This document shows, one piece after another, positions 12,830-23,010 of a stretch of DNA of 64,000 nucleotides. Position 1 is the first letter of the stretch; the number at the start of each line of letters is the position of its first letter. The notes beneath the pieces are model-generated. The model had not been told where the DNA came from. It ran no database searches and saw only the letters and a list, made by a program, of their open reading frames with translations. The position numbers and the translations under genes were made by a program. Where the stretch lies: NCBI GenBank assembly GCA_009760855.2, contig WPIO01000014.1:122001-186000 (forward strand), in the 5' to 3' direction. Source of the stretch: Cristatella mucedo. Its lineage: Eukaryota > Bryozoa > Phylactolaemata > Cristatellidae.

Positions 12830-13905
12830 CCTGGCATCCTCTTAGCAGGTCATGATTAAGGTTATTGCTCAAGGTGCTATAGAAACTTTGACAGTAGTAG
12901 CCTCCATTCGTCTGCACAAACAATTAGACTACTAGCAGGTTGAGCTGATGTAATGTGATTGTAACTCACACTTATCGTGCTCATATCTTTCAAGCTGAAA
13001 CTTCAAACAGAGCTCGTAAGTTCCAGTCTGGTTTTAGAGCTAGCCACTCCACCGAGTCAGCATTGCTTCGGGTGCATAACGACCAGCTCAGGAAAGCAGA
13101 CATGGGTAGTCTTCCTGCTTGTCTACTTATTCTTTCGGCAGCATTCGATCCTATTGATCACCCATGTCCTTCTCGAGCTCCTCTTATCTCGGCAGGGCAT
13201 CCATCACTGGCACTGTATTGCAGTAGTTTAGATCCAATCTCAGTGGGAGACTGCAGAGTATATATATGTATGCACTGTGTCTGCTACTATTAACCATATC
13301 GACATGCTGACCCTGTGCATGCCACCTCTAACGGCGCTATGCTTGTTGACATTGAACATGAAACCGCTAACCATTCGACCGTGCTTCCATTGTTGCATAT
13401 TTAAAGTGCCTATAAAGAGATTGAGTTCTCTGAGGACGCTGTACAAATGCATTGCTATTATTTTTTTCTCGTCTAAAAGTTCTTTCGTCAACGTTGCTTA
13501 AATACGCTTTAACGGCAACCGCGGGCGAAGCTGGATCCCACGACAGAGAAATTAAGCTCAAGCAGGGCTCGCCTATGAGGACGCGGCGGCGGCGGATCGA
13601 CGAAGCAGCCGCACCTTCTGCGCGTGGAGGTCGCATTTTTCCGACAGCAGCAGCTTGATTTGTATCTCGCTCTCCCGCAGCAGCTTCTAGGCGGAGCAGA
13701 AATAGCACTTCAGTATTCCGGCGGAAGCCGCTCGCTACCCGAGTGCACAGGCCGCCCAGTCGGGGCGCTCGGTACTTGCCCTTTTTACTTTCAGCTCTTC
13801 GATAACTTCAACGACGGCATACTTCAGCTTGCCACCGAACGCAAGCGCGTCGTCACGGAGGGAGACACTCGCCGTCGCACGAAGGCCGGCGCTTTTGCCG
13901 GCCAT
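11069..13905 (-). CDS. Multi-exon gene for a coiled-coil protein, product not recognised
   Basis: Proposed coding exons (minus strand): 13905-13789, 13686-13615, possibly missing exon(s), 12500-12344, 11995-11921, 11367-11193 and 11082-11069. Exon 1 starts at an ATG with reading MAGKSAGLRATASVSL and ends at AAA|GTAAAA. Exon 2 (KLLRESEIQIK...HAQK) joins in phase 0 and ends AAG|GTGCGG. The 12500-12344 exon (NRLKDDLTKRLTKLEEK, Ala-rich end) ends ATA|GTAAGT. The next exon (ETYKAELASIN...KRLK, 25 codons, both ends phase 0) follows a TTGCAG acceptor and ends AAG|GTAATC. The 58-codon exon ends in GACG|GTAGGT; a short last exon in matching phase reads PLL then stop. Lys/Glu/Leu-rich heptads run throughout, so it is a cytoplasmic or centrosomal-type coiled coil at best guess. 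Phase between exon 2 and the 12500 exon does not match, so an exon is missing from this model. Family not identified. Confidence 0.6.
11455..11506. repeat. Perfect tandem 26-bp direct repeat
   Basis: The unit GTTCTCGAACTTTGCAGCAT plus CAATCG occurs twice with no mismatch, inside an intron of the coiled-coil gene. Perfect identity suggests a recent slippage or template-switch event. Confidence 0.9.
11671..11755. repeat. (GT)n microsatellite
   Basis: About 40 uninterrupted GT units followed by a GAGAGG-rich purine tract. It lies in an intron of the coiled-coil gene. Confidence 0.95.
12771..12830. repeat. (CT)n microsatellite
   Basis: About 60 bases of CT repeat with one CTTT interruption, intronic in the coiled-coil gene. 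Confidence 0.95.
12985..13460 (+). mobile_element. Family A L2 fragment, RT palm plus 3' tail
   Basis: The plus strand reads KFQSGFRASHSTESALLRVH and then a LSAAFD-IDH segment, which is the RT palm motif A region of L2 elements. It then jumps to a 3' UTR tail ending near an AATGCATTGCTATTATT end, so an internal part is deleted. It sits in the first large intron of the coiled-coil gene, opposite in orientation. Confidence 0.65.
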
Positions 13906-14110
13906 AATGCAAACTCGCCTCCTTCGTACGAAGCGGCGACTGGCGCGTGAGGACAGCCGACTGACGTCGCGCGAACGGCTACGCCGCTCCGCTGGCGGTG
14001 GAGCGCAGAGGGGTTCGAAGAATTCTCGCAATCTGCCGTTATCCGCGCGAAAGAATCGCCAAGAAATCGGCCGCCCAAAGCTCGAATTTCCAGTGGAAAT
14101 TTTGGTACAC
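13500..14110 (-). promoter_or_regulatory. CpG-rich 5' region of the coiled-coil gene
   Basis: The GC and CpG density rises sharply over exons 1 and 2 and about 200 bp upstream of the proposed start codon, in contrast to the AT-rich sequence on either side. This is what a housekeeping-type promoter region would look like. No TATA box is evident at a useful distance. Confidence 0.45.
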
Positions 14111-15180
14111 CTGTAGTGTCACTATAAACCGTGGTATCGTTATAATCTACCCACCAAAGTTCATACCATTGCCTTCACGCGGTCTCGTGCAAATGGACTG
14201 CGAAGACGCTGAACCGTAGCGCAATCCGCCGCAATCCATCTCAATCCACTTTAATGCAGTTCAAATCCACAGGAAATTGGATTCGCGAAGCGCTAATTGG
14301 GATTCCACGCTAAACTCTAACACCGTTCAAGTGTATAGCCAGTATTTTACGCGACTAGGGCAAATAACGCATTCCACAAACATTGGATCTGCAGTCGCTT
14401 GCAGTTGATGGCGTTATAGCGTGCGTGTGCAATGACGGGTACACTAGAGCAATATCTTAGCCTCATGCGCAATCAATAATAGAACTTCACTCTTTGAACT
14501 TCGACCTTCGCAGCAGATTTCCTGCGGATTTGTAGTGAATTAAAGTGGGTTGCAGTGAATTTTTTCAGAAGCCAACGTCTTGGCAGCCCATTTGCTTGCG
14601 ACAGCGTGAAAGCAATGGCATGAACTTTGTTGGGTAGATTATAATTACACTACAGTTTGTAATGATACTTAGTCCATTGCAGTTTTTTAACCAAAATTCG
14701 AGCTTCTCGTAGCCTATTTCCGGTTGATTTTAGCTTAGAGTCGACTTCCGTAATCATTTAACGGGCGCAGCGTAGAAGTTCATCGCGCGTTGCTCGACCT
14801 CGTACTCTAAACGCTGTGACTGCGCCTGCTCAGTTTCCTCTTTGGCGTTGTGCTGCCGCTAGCCGGAGTGAATGACAGCCGAGTGAAATTCATGTCAGGC
14901 TCGGCTGGCTCGAGACACCGCACGCTAAGTAAGCTCACGCGGATAGAAGTTTGCTGCAGGCTGCAGTAGAACGATTCCGCATGCGGAAAAATTGAAATCC
15001 GCCGAAAAGCCACCTCAACCGCGTAAACCCATCACTGCCGAATAAATCCGCCCCAATGAATAAACCCGCCCCACCAAATAAACCGACGCGGAAAGCGCGC
15101 GACCTCGAGCGCGAGCTGCCCTCATCCTCAAGAGTCTTCATTGCCGCTGCAGTATCGAAACAGCTGTCGTGGCAGCATGC
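14111..15180. other. Non-coding stretch
   Basis: No gene recognised. A short GC-rich patch at about 14780-15140 includes near-repeats of AAT(A)AACCCGCCCC type (15040-15090). It could be a distal promoter or another old repeat. Confidence 0.3.
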
Positions 15181-15184
15181 TAAT

Positions 15185-15505
15185 TCAGAACATCCCCTGG
15201 CTTGATCACGTTTTAAAAGAACTTGAAAAACACACCTATTTAGGACAGCATTTAGTGGGTACCTGTGATTCGTCCTTCATGTGCTTATGCGTGCTGACAC
15301 TGTGCATGCTGCCACTAACCACACTTGCTTGCTGACCCTGTGCATGTCACCCCTAACCATGTTAGTCATGTTTATCAAGCATGATATTACTCACCATTCA
15401 ATTGCATTTCCCTTTGCAGCAAGTGTAAAGCACCTAGAAAGTGATTGAGTTCTCTGAGGGCGCTTTATCAAGTGCATTATTGTTATTATTATTATAATTA
15501 CTATT
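15185..15505 (+). mobile_element. Family A L2 3' end
   Basis: The copy begins within the last coding residues (CCCTGGCTTGATCACGTTTT, then CACACCTATTTAGGACAGCA), continues through the family 3' UTR, and ends in ATT repeats. Strongly 5'-truncated. Confidence 0.8.
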
Positions 15506-15761
15506 CCTAAATCAGCCAGATTATGACTGCCGAGCTACTCATTGTTGATGGCTCTTGGATGGTACTGGCTAGAAGCTTTGTGTAACTTGTGGCTACGGAG
15601 CATAAAAGCAGACGCCGTGCATTAAGCAGCCAGTTGTGTCTTAGCACGTAAAGCTGAATTGTGCTGCAGACATTGGGCGGCATGAACCTCGTTGCACGCT
15701 AGCTTTCGGTTTTGGATGCCTTTAACCTTCCGGTGCTTACGTGCAGACTTATCTACATTAC

Positions 15762-16063
<302 letters not shown>

Positions 16064-16083
16064 CGCGTCTCGTGCTCGGGAGT

Positions 16084-16205
16084 GGTGATAGGAATTTTCC
16101 CTTTTACGACATCGTCAAATTTTTCTCCAACCTCGGTTCCACCATCGGTTGTCAAAAAATTTCCCGATATCGCAAAAGGAAAAATTCTATCATCACTAAA
16201 TTCAA
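16084..16205 (+). repeat. Left terminal inverted repeat, internally palindromic
   Basis: It is matched in reverse complement by the right end with only a few differences. The outer ~38 bases (GATAGGAATTTTCCCTTTTA, then CGACATCGTCAAATTTTT) are themselves the imperfect reverse complement of the inner ~38 bases, so one strand could fold into a long hairpin with a ~30-base centre. Confidence 0.92.
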
Positions 16206-16239
16206 ATCAATATTAATTAGCATAAATATTTTTACCTTA

Positions 16240-16250
16240 TATAGCAAATG
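16240..16250 (+). promoter_or_regulatory. Start-coupled TATAG...ATG motif of the polymerase gene
   Basis: TATAGCAAATG, one inserted base away from the exact TATAGAAATG found at other starts in this element. The ATG is the proposed polymerase start codon. Confidence 0.5.
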
Positions 16251-19200
16251 TCTTCTCGAATAAGTCAAAGAAATTCTTTCTATTTTGAATCTAGAAGGTT
16301 AATGAACATTGATTTCAATCCATCAAGTAGAAAATACGTTGGAAAAAAGGAAGACTAAACAAAGTTGGTTTCATAGAACCTGTTGTTTCTGCTAATGGAA
16401 ATACTTTAACTTTTTCTTATAAAAAAAAGAACATATGCAGACTTTGAGTCACTTAAAGAGTCTCTTAGATATCAAACAAATGAATTACTTAACAGAGTTA
16501 GAAGTTCGTGGAGGTCTGTTAGAGTTCATTTTAAAATATCATTCGACATGAGAATGTTTAATAATGGAGACATAGAAAAAAAAGGAGCACAATCAAAATC
16601 AATGTTAACGATGGATAGTGAATCATCTAACTCAATATATGAAAAAGTAATGCTTTCTTTAGGAACTAATTCTGAGATGTTTGTAGAAAGAAATGTTGGT
16701 TCTGGATGGTTATTTATTGGTTATTATTCATTCTCTGTTGTTATTTCTAAATACTCCCCCTAAGCGGTGGTACATACATTGAAACACCTGAATATCTTGT
16801 AAAGAAAAAGTGTATAATTAATTTAAAAAATCTTAATGATGAGTTTTGCGCTTTGTGGTGTGTTTTAAGATCTCTAAACCCTGTAGAAAGAAATAAGTGG
16901 AAAATAAATGATTTAAAAACAATATTAGCTAATAATCACTCTAATCTTCTTAATGAGATTGAATGGCCTTTAATGGTTAAAGACGTTAATAAATTAGAGA
17001 AAGCAATGAATGTTAGTATAAATGTTTATTCATGTGGGTATAAAGAATTAAGGGTTTCACCACTGAGAGTTGTATAAAAATCAGATGAAAAAGAAGGTAG
17101 ACATGTAAATCTTTTGCTAGTTGTTAAAGGTAAAAAAGTACATTATATGTTGATTAGTAATTTTAATTCATTATGTAGACCAACAAACTCAGGAGGAAGA
17201 CAGTATAATTGTCATAGATGCCTCAATAGATTCTTTGATAAAAAACAAGTAGCTAATCATTTAGAAATATGTGAAAGTATGAATTCTGGAAACACTGTTT
17301 ATTTAATGCCACATGGTGATAGTAAGTTTATTAAGTTAGATTCTTTCAAACATCTTAATACATGCCCATACGTTTGTTATGCCGATTTTGAGTGTATAAT
17401 TGAAAAACAAGAAAATTCTTCAACACACACACCATGTTCAGCTGCTTTTATCATAGTTGATTGGAAGGGGAAGTTTTTGATAGGTTTATAAATGTTGGAT
17501 CTGATTGTGTTGTTAAGTTTCTACGAAGATTATTTGAATTATCAGATTTTTTGAAAAGCACATTGATTGAACATAGTGGAGAAAGTAAAATGGATAGCTT
17601 AACTGAAAGTGAATATGATGAATATGAAAATGCTTTATTCTGTTGGATGCGTAAAGAACCATTCAATTCTAAAGTAAGTGATTTGAGAAAAGTCCACGAT
17701 CACTGTCATCTAACAAATAAATATAGAGGCCCAGCGCATCATATTTTCAACTTAAAAACTGGAGTTAACTTTAGGAGATGGCAACTTCCTGTTATATTTC
17801 ACAACTTTAGAGGATATGACTCACATATAATTGTTAAAGCTCTTGAAAATTTTAGTGTTGAAGCACAACCAATAGCTAATAATCTTGAGAAGTATATGAT
17901 GTTAAGGGTTAAAGATATTGTTTTTAAGGATAGTGCACAATTTATGCTTGGTTCATTAAATTTTATCGCATCAACAATGGGTAAAACTATTGATTGTTTT
18001 CCAATTTCTAACAAAGTTTTAAATGAACTTTATCCAAATAAAAACCTTAATATGCTAGCAACTAAAGGAGAATATCCTTACGAGTTCATGGATTCTTTTG
18101 AGAAGTTTTTCACTTCATCTCTTCCAAGTAAAGATGATTTTTATTCAAGTGTTTACGTGACTGGTATATCCGATGAAAGTTATAAAAAAGCAAATGATGT
18201 TTGGAAAGATTTTGATTGTAAAAATATGTTAGAATATCATAATTTATATCTTCAAACAGACGTTTTATTGCTTGCTGATTGTTTCGAAAGTTTTAGAAAA
18301 GGATTGGTATCAAAACTAAAATTAGATCCTGCAAACTTTGTAACAACACCAAACTTCTCATGGAATGCAGTATTCTGGTTTTCAGGAGTAAAGATTGAGT
18401 TATTGTCTGATAGAGAAAATTATGACATGTTAAAAAAATCTATTCGTGGAGGAATATGTGAGGTTAGCAGTAGACTTGTTAAGGCAAATAATCCATTAGC
18501 CCCTGATTATGATAAGGATAAACCAATAACATGGATAAATTACCAAGACGCAACAAGTCTTTATCCTTATGCTATGATGGAACTTCTTCCACAAGGAAAC
18601 ATTGTTGAAATTTCAAATGAAGGGTGGGATATTGACAGAATTCTTAAGTTGGAGGATGAATCAGATACTGGTTACTTCTTTATTGTTGATATTGAATACG
18701 ATCCAAAAACTAAAGAGTATTACCATGATTTACACAACGAATATCCATTATGTGCTTCTAATAGAGTTGTTCATTGTAGTGAATATTCAAATTTTCAAAA
18801 TAAGTTCAAAACAGGAGCAAGTAATATTCCAAAGTTAATATGTGATTTTAATCCAAAAAAGGATTATCTTCTACATTATAGATATTTAAAATTCTGTTTA
18901 ACGCATGGAATGGTTTGTGTTGTAAAGAAAGTTTTTAAGTTTAATCAATCTAGATGGCTTAGACCTTATATTGAAATGTGTGCTGAAATGAAAGCATTAA
19001 ATTCAAGTAAAAAGTTTTTAAGAAACCTTTGGAAACTTATAATGAATTCATTCTATGGTAAAACCTGTGAAGATGTTGAAAAAAGAGTTAAAACTTATTT
19101 AGTTAGTACTATTGATGAAGCAGGAAAAAAGAAATTCAATAAACGAATAAGAGATCCAAATATGGTTAACTTTAGAGACTTTGGTGAATATTTGACAATC

Positions 19201-19866
19201 TTTCAAATGAATCAATCGAAAACAAAATTAAATAAACCAATATTTATTGGTAGTGCAATTCTAGATTTATCAAAGTTACATATGCAAAAGTTTTATTACG
19301 ATGTTATAAAACAGAAATATGGAGACAAGGTTAGTTTAATCTATACTGACACTGACTCTTTAATTATGAACGTTGAAACACCTAATCATTACGATGATAT
19401 GAAAGCAATGCCTGATTATTTTGATGATGATACAATCGGTAAATTTAAGGATGAGGCAGAAGGAAAAGTAATTTCAGAAGTTTGTGCTTTAAGACCAAAG
19501 CTATACTCTGTAAATATCGTTGATGCTGAAAGAAAAGCTGCCGCAAAAGGAGTAACAAAAGCAGTTTTAACTAAAACTAAGGGGCATGACACATTTGTTA
19601 GTTGTTTAACTGAAAGTATAGGAATTTTTAAAGGTAAACAAAATGAGAAGTTTGATGAAAGTCAAATTAGAAAGTTTCATAAAATATCTCAAGATAAACA
19701 CGAATTATTTACTAGTGAGATGGAAAAAGTTGCACTATCATCATTCGAATCAAAGCGTTATTGGTTAGATTGTAGAATTCATAGTTACTCTTACGGTCAT
19801 TATAGAATAGAAGAGAGTGGTGGGAAATGTATTAAATGTTTTTCTAATACTATTATTAATGCCTAA
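16248..19866 (+). pseudogene. polB: Protein-primed family B DNA polymerase (Polinton/viral type), N-terminal half disrupted
   Basis: The enzyme would copy the viral genome from a terminal protein. The last ~800 codons (from about 17461) are open and hold a HNFRGYDSH exonuclease-II-like box, the DATSLYP palm motif (about codon 363 of that segment), the KLIMNSFYGKT motif B (about 529) and the YTDTDS catalytic motif C (about 628). The preceding frame (16766-17491) has a C2H2-like CHRC...HLEIC string and the YADFE exonuclease-I motif. Reading from the proposed start at the TATAG motif to the end needs four frame changes (near 16341-16352, 16421-16428, 16751-16765 and 17461-17470) and passes one in-frame TAA (17075-17077). 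Several of these lie in A, C or G runs, so sequencing error cannot be excluded. The full length of about 1,200 codons suits this family. The stop overlaps the next start. Confidence 0.9.
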
Positions 19867-20023
19867 ACGAAAGATTGAAAGCGAAAAAAAAGAAGTTGTG
19901 AGTAAAATAAAACCTGTTGATAATGAAAGAGAATGGGAAGAACCAAGAACAAAATGGTTTGGAGAAAAAGAAGTCAAAACAATTAAGAAAAGTATATTAA
20001 CAAAAATAATTTCATTATTATAG
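19859..20023 (+). CDS. Small basic protein, unknown
   Basis: A 54-codon frame whose ATG overlaps the polymerase stop codon, so the two would be read from adjacent or overlapping transcripts. It is Lys/Arg/Glu-rich (begins MPKRKIESEKKEVV), with no transmembrane segment or recognised domain. A nucleic-acid-binding or nuclear-localised role is conceivable from the charge only. The stop codon falls inside the TATAG motif that precedes the next gene. Confidence 0.5.
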   Translation: MPKRKIESEKKEVVSKIKPVDNEREWEEPRTKWFGEKEVKTIKKSILTKIISLL

Positions 20024-20028
20024 AAATG
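20019..20028 (+). promoter_or_regulatory. TATAGAAATG start-coupled motif
   Basis: Exact ten-base string; its ATG is the start codon of the acidic protein gene. The same string precedes three other genes in the element. Confidence 0.6.
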
Positions 20029-20274
20029 GAAAACGAAAATCCAGAGTTTTTAAAAGTTGAAGAAAGCTCTATGGATATAAGTATTTCAGATACAGAGTCA
20101 TCATCAGATTCAGAATCCGAAGATCCTGATTATATACCTGAATCAGAATCCGAATCCGAATCAGAATCAGAATCTGGTTTTGAGTCTGCTGAAGACGACT
20201 TTACTTTTTACACTGAAGCTGATGATATACCACCATTTCGAAGTGATTATGCAAATGAAGAAAATGAATTATAA
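20026..20274 (+). CDS. Small acidic Ser/Glu-rich protein, unknown
   Basis: An intact 82-codon frame, dominated by Ser, Asp and Glu, with a central SESESESESES run encoded by a GAATCC/GAATCA hexanucleotide-like repeat (about 20140-20180). It is likely disordered. Acidic disordered proteins in viruses often act as chaperones or regulators, but nothing in this one points to a specific role. The repeat suggests length variation between copies of the element. Confidence 0.55.
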   Translation: MENENPEFLKVEESSMDISISDTESSSDSESEDPDYIPESESESESESESGFESAEDDFTFYTEADDIPPFRSDYANEENEL

Positions 20275-20290
20275 AAAATAATTATACTTA

Positions 20291-20300
20291 TATAGAAATG
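20291..20300 (+). promoter_or_regulatory. TATAGAAATG start-coupled motif
   Basis: Exact match; its ATG starts the first SRIL-module gene. Confidence 0.6.
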
Positions 20301-20755
20301 GATGTTTCGAGAATTCTAAGCTGTGAACAATCCAGAGATATGGCTCTAAAGATCTGTCTTCAAAAACTAAAAGGAAATGATCAACGTATAATTAGACACT
20401 CTCTTGATAAACTTATTCCAGATTTAGATAGTTCATTTGTTAGAGTTCTTATAGAAATCTGTGAAGCTTCTGATAAACTAATGGATTGTAGAGGTAAGAT
20501 AAATGAAATGCTTTGCATGCTGACCCAGTGCATGTAACCCCTAACCATGTTATTCATTTTTGTTTGTTTTTCAAGCATGATTTTACTTACTATTCTATTG
20601 CGTATCACTTTGCAGCAAATGTAAAGCGCCTAGAAAGAGATTAAGTTCTCTGAGGGCGCTTTATCAAGTGCAATATTATTATTATTATTGAAGAAGCAGC
20701 CAAGAAATCAAAAACCCAAAACCAAAACAAGGAGTATAAATTAATTAGTTCTATT
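20298..20755 (+). pseudogene. SRIL-module small protein, interrupted by a LINE tail
   Basis: The frame begins MDVSRILSCEQSRDMALKIC and contains LIPDLDSSFVRVLIEICEASDKL, which aligns with the product of the next gene downstream (shared VSRIL-C, an Ala-containing helix, and an L...EIC-E end). After about 70 codons the reading runs into a family A L2 3' tail, and after that tail a Lys/Gln-rich continuation (EEAAKKSKTQNQNKEYK) is open to a stop near 20755. The function is unknown. The predicted composition is helical. Together with its paralogue it defines a small duplicated family within the element. Confidence 0.6.
20515..20691 (+). mobile_element. Family A L2 3' tail inserted into the viral element
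   Basis: It contains CATGCTGACCCAGTGCATG, the GCAGCAAATGTAAAGCGCC block, GAGGGCGCTTTATCAAGTG and a short ATT repeat, close to the host copies at 50460 and 59580. It disrupts the first SRIL-module gene, showing that the viral element was in place before at least one LINE event. Confidence 0.85.
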
Positions 20756-20786
20756 AAATAAAACTTAAGCTTTATATAGGAAAAAT

Positions 20787-21248
20787 ATGGATCAAAAAGT
20801 TTCAAGAATTCTTTGTTGTTATTATGCTAAACAAATTGCAGAATCGGCTATTTATGGTGGTGCTTATTATGTTCCACTAAGATTTTATGAACTTATTGGT
20901 AATTTAAGTGATGATATTTTACGTGAGATGTTAGAGATTTGTGATGAGTGTAAAAAAAATTAAGAATTAGTTTTTAAACATGAAGATGGTGAACTTTTTA
21001 ATAGGGTTTGTGATTTAGTAAAAAAATTTAAAAAACAAAAAAATGAATTAATCATCTCTAAATCCACTATAGGAGAAAAAACTGAGTATACAATTTCAAG
21101 GATTATCTTCTATGAAGATATTTCGGATACTGCAAGACTTTTATCTGACTATGAACGTGGTGATCAAGCTTATTCTCGTTTTCCATTTAATTTTTATGAT
21201 TATGTTATTAGATTAAGTATATCGTTGTATTGCAGATCAATAACGTGA
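20787..21248 (+). pseudogene. Two-module SRIL-family protein with an in-frame stop
   Basis: The frame starts MDQKVSRILCCYYAKQIAES and reads 58 codons to a TAA (20961-20963). The same frame then continues open to 21248, where a second module begins TISRIIFYEDISDTARLL. The two modules share the SRI-(L/I) start and spacing, so this looks like an internal duplication, and the first module also matches the 20298 gene. A TATATAGG string lies just upstream of the start. The 3' end overlaps the 3' end of the convergent capsid gene by about 50 bases. Function unknown. Confidence 0.55.
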
Positions 21249-22085
21249 ATTGGATAAAGTGATAACCACTCATTATAACCAATACCCATAGGTTCAGTAA
21301 TTTCATTAAGACCAAGAAACTGCTTTCTAAAAGTCGTGAAGTCCATGAAAGATTGGAAACACCTTCCTTTTTTAAACTCACACGCTCTTTGAACAGCGGG
21401 GTATTGCTTAGATCCATTAGCGAATACAGAAACACTCTTAACATCACAATGGTTGTAAGTACAAGGATTACCAGTGTAAGTATCATATTTATTAGCATTT
21501 TGAGCTGCAACGATCAACCATCTAACTTTATCAATGTTATTTTGAACTGATAGAGTTTTAGTAAATCTAGTTGCTTGATTAAGAGATGTTGCAGTTATAC
21601 ACTCATGTCGTCTAACTCTATAGTTTAGTCTAATTTTCTTTGATCTTTCACTTGAAATTTCAGCAAATGATCTTTGTATACTTTCTTTCGGTGTTACACA
21701 TGGAACAACTAGTCTCATTTTTGACATAGCAACTTTGAAAGTAGTATAACCACCATCATTTGCAACACCCGTAAAAGTAGCATTAGGTGCTTTAGTTGTA
21801 AGAGTATTTGTAGTTGTACCAACCGCTGCTGAATCTCCAGTTAAGATAAAGTTTTTATCATCTCCTCCAACCCTAGTCAGTTCAAGAGTAAAAGGAATAT
21901 TATAAAGAATCTTATTCATATCAGCACAGAAACCAGAAAGTCTTGCAAGTGGTATTCCAATAGTAAATGATCCGACGTCTGCGTCTGCTTCAATAAAATT
22001 GTTTATAAGGCCTTTTCTATAGATGAAACCATTGTTTGAGGTTGACGCTTTAGAATGTTTATTAAAATCAACGTCACCTGAATCA
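21200..22085 (-). pseudogene. Major capsid protein (double jelly-roll type), C-terminal part only
   Basis: The minus frame opens after a stop near 22105 and runs without interruption to the TAA at 21200, about 290 codons. It includes GSFTIGIPLARLSGFCAD, a NKILYNIPFTLEL strand pair, VRWLIVAAQNAN, a Y-HCDVKSVSVFANG segment and a closing YPIHVIDLQYND, all in the order seen in capsid proteins of Polinton/adintovirus-like elements. Proteins of this kind normally have two jelly rolls and roughly 450-600 residues. Here the first is missing or replaced by the adjacent small coiled-coil frame, so a deletion or rearrangement near 22085 is likely. It would form the outer shell of the particle. It converges on and overlaps the end of the plus-strand SRIL gene. 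Confidence 0.75.
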
Positions 22086-22302
22086 TTTTTGAATGTTCTA
22101 AAGCACGTTCATTTAGTTTATGTTCTACTTGATCTCTAGCAACAATTTCAGCTTCTATTCTTGCCATCTCTTCACTATTGTTAAGTATTGTCGCAACATT
22201 TAACTTATCTAAATTACTAAGTAGGTTTTCTAAATCAAGGGCTTCTTGAACACTTCCTTTGTATTGTTTATTTTTACTTTGATACAACCTTCCGTTAATC
22301 AT
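22003..22302 (-). CDS. Small coiled-coil frame fused out of frame to the capsid remnant
   Basis: A 99-codon frame beginning MINGRLYQSKNKQYKG, with a helical, Glu/Lys-rich middle (EEMARIEAEIVARDQVEHKL). The last 25 or so codons overlap the capsid frame and are probably not genuine. A TAATAGGAAAGGAATG string around the start is a weak version of the start-coupled motif. It may be a separate minor virion protein truncated by the event that removed the capsid N terminus. Function unknown. Confidence 0.4.
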   Translation of the reverse strand: MINGRLYQSKNKQYKGSVQEALDLENLLSNLDKLNVATILNNSEEMARIEAEIVARDQVEHKLNERALEHSKMIQVTLILINILKRQPQTMVSSIEKAL

Positions 22303-22312
22303 TCCTTTCCTA

Positions 22313-22983
22313 TTAATTATTGAAAATAGTTATTAATTGTTTTCCTTTTTCATCAACAGACCAAAATCTACCCTCGTCCTCGGTTTTAGTTAGATCTATA
22401 ACACAATATCCAAATCTTTTCCTTGTACAAGAATCAACCCAATCTTTTAATTTCTTTCCATATATATCACCAACATATGAACGCCGTATATATTGTATAT
22501 CAGTTCCATTTTGTTTAAAGATTGTTATAAAGTTTACATTGTTTCTTATATTTCTTTTAGGAACACTTGTAAATCCTTGAGCAAGATAGAATATATTCAT
22601 TTTTTATGTCTTCCTCTAGTAAAGTAATCCAATATATTACTCTGATCTTCATTTATAACATCATCTAACACAACAACGTTCTTACATTTCTTAAATGAGT
22701 CAACATCTGGCATTTTATCTACTCCACTAACCCAAACAAATGCAGGGCTTTCTTTTGTCATATCAATAAATCCACGGTATACTGGTTGATTTAAACTTAC
22801 AGCAATAATAGTACAGATATCATACTCTAATCTTCCATAAAATATCCAATTCATTACTAACTGTGTCTTACCACATCCACTCGGACCTAAAACTAATGCC
22901 CTAATAGGTTCTTTAGGTAGTGGTTCTTAATGGCCTGTAACACTATCCTGTCCAAAATTAAAAGGTTTAATTTCCAAAGACAT
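22313..22983 (-). pseudogene. FtsK/A32-like genome packaging ATPase, with a stop and a frameshift
   Basis: This ATPase would drive DNA into capsids. From the ATG at 22983 the frame meets TAA at codon 19 (22927-22929), then continues with a perfect Walker A string GPSGCGKT, a Walker B-like VVVLDD and the RGRH segment typical of A32-like packaging ATPases. It ends at TGA near 22597 after a run of six As. The adjacent frame immediately continues with FYLAQGFTSVPKRNIRNN and VNFITIFKQ, the known downstream segment of the family, to a stop at 22313. So the gene is a single ATPase of about 220 codons broken by one nonsense codon and one single-base frameshift at the A run. Neighbouring capsid and protease genes fit a morphogenesis cluster. 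Confidence 0.85.
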
Positions 22984-23010
22984 CCTAAATTAAAAATTTT
23001 TTATTTTTAT

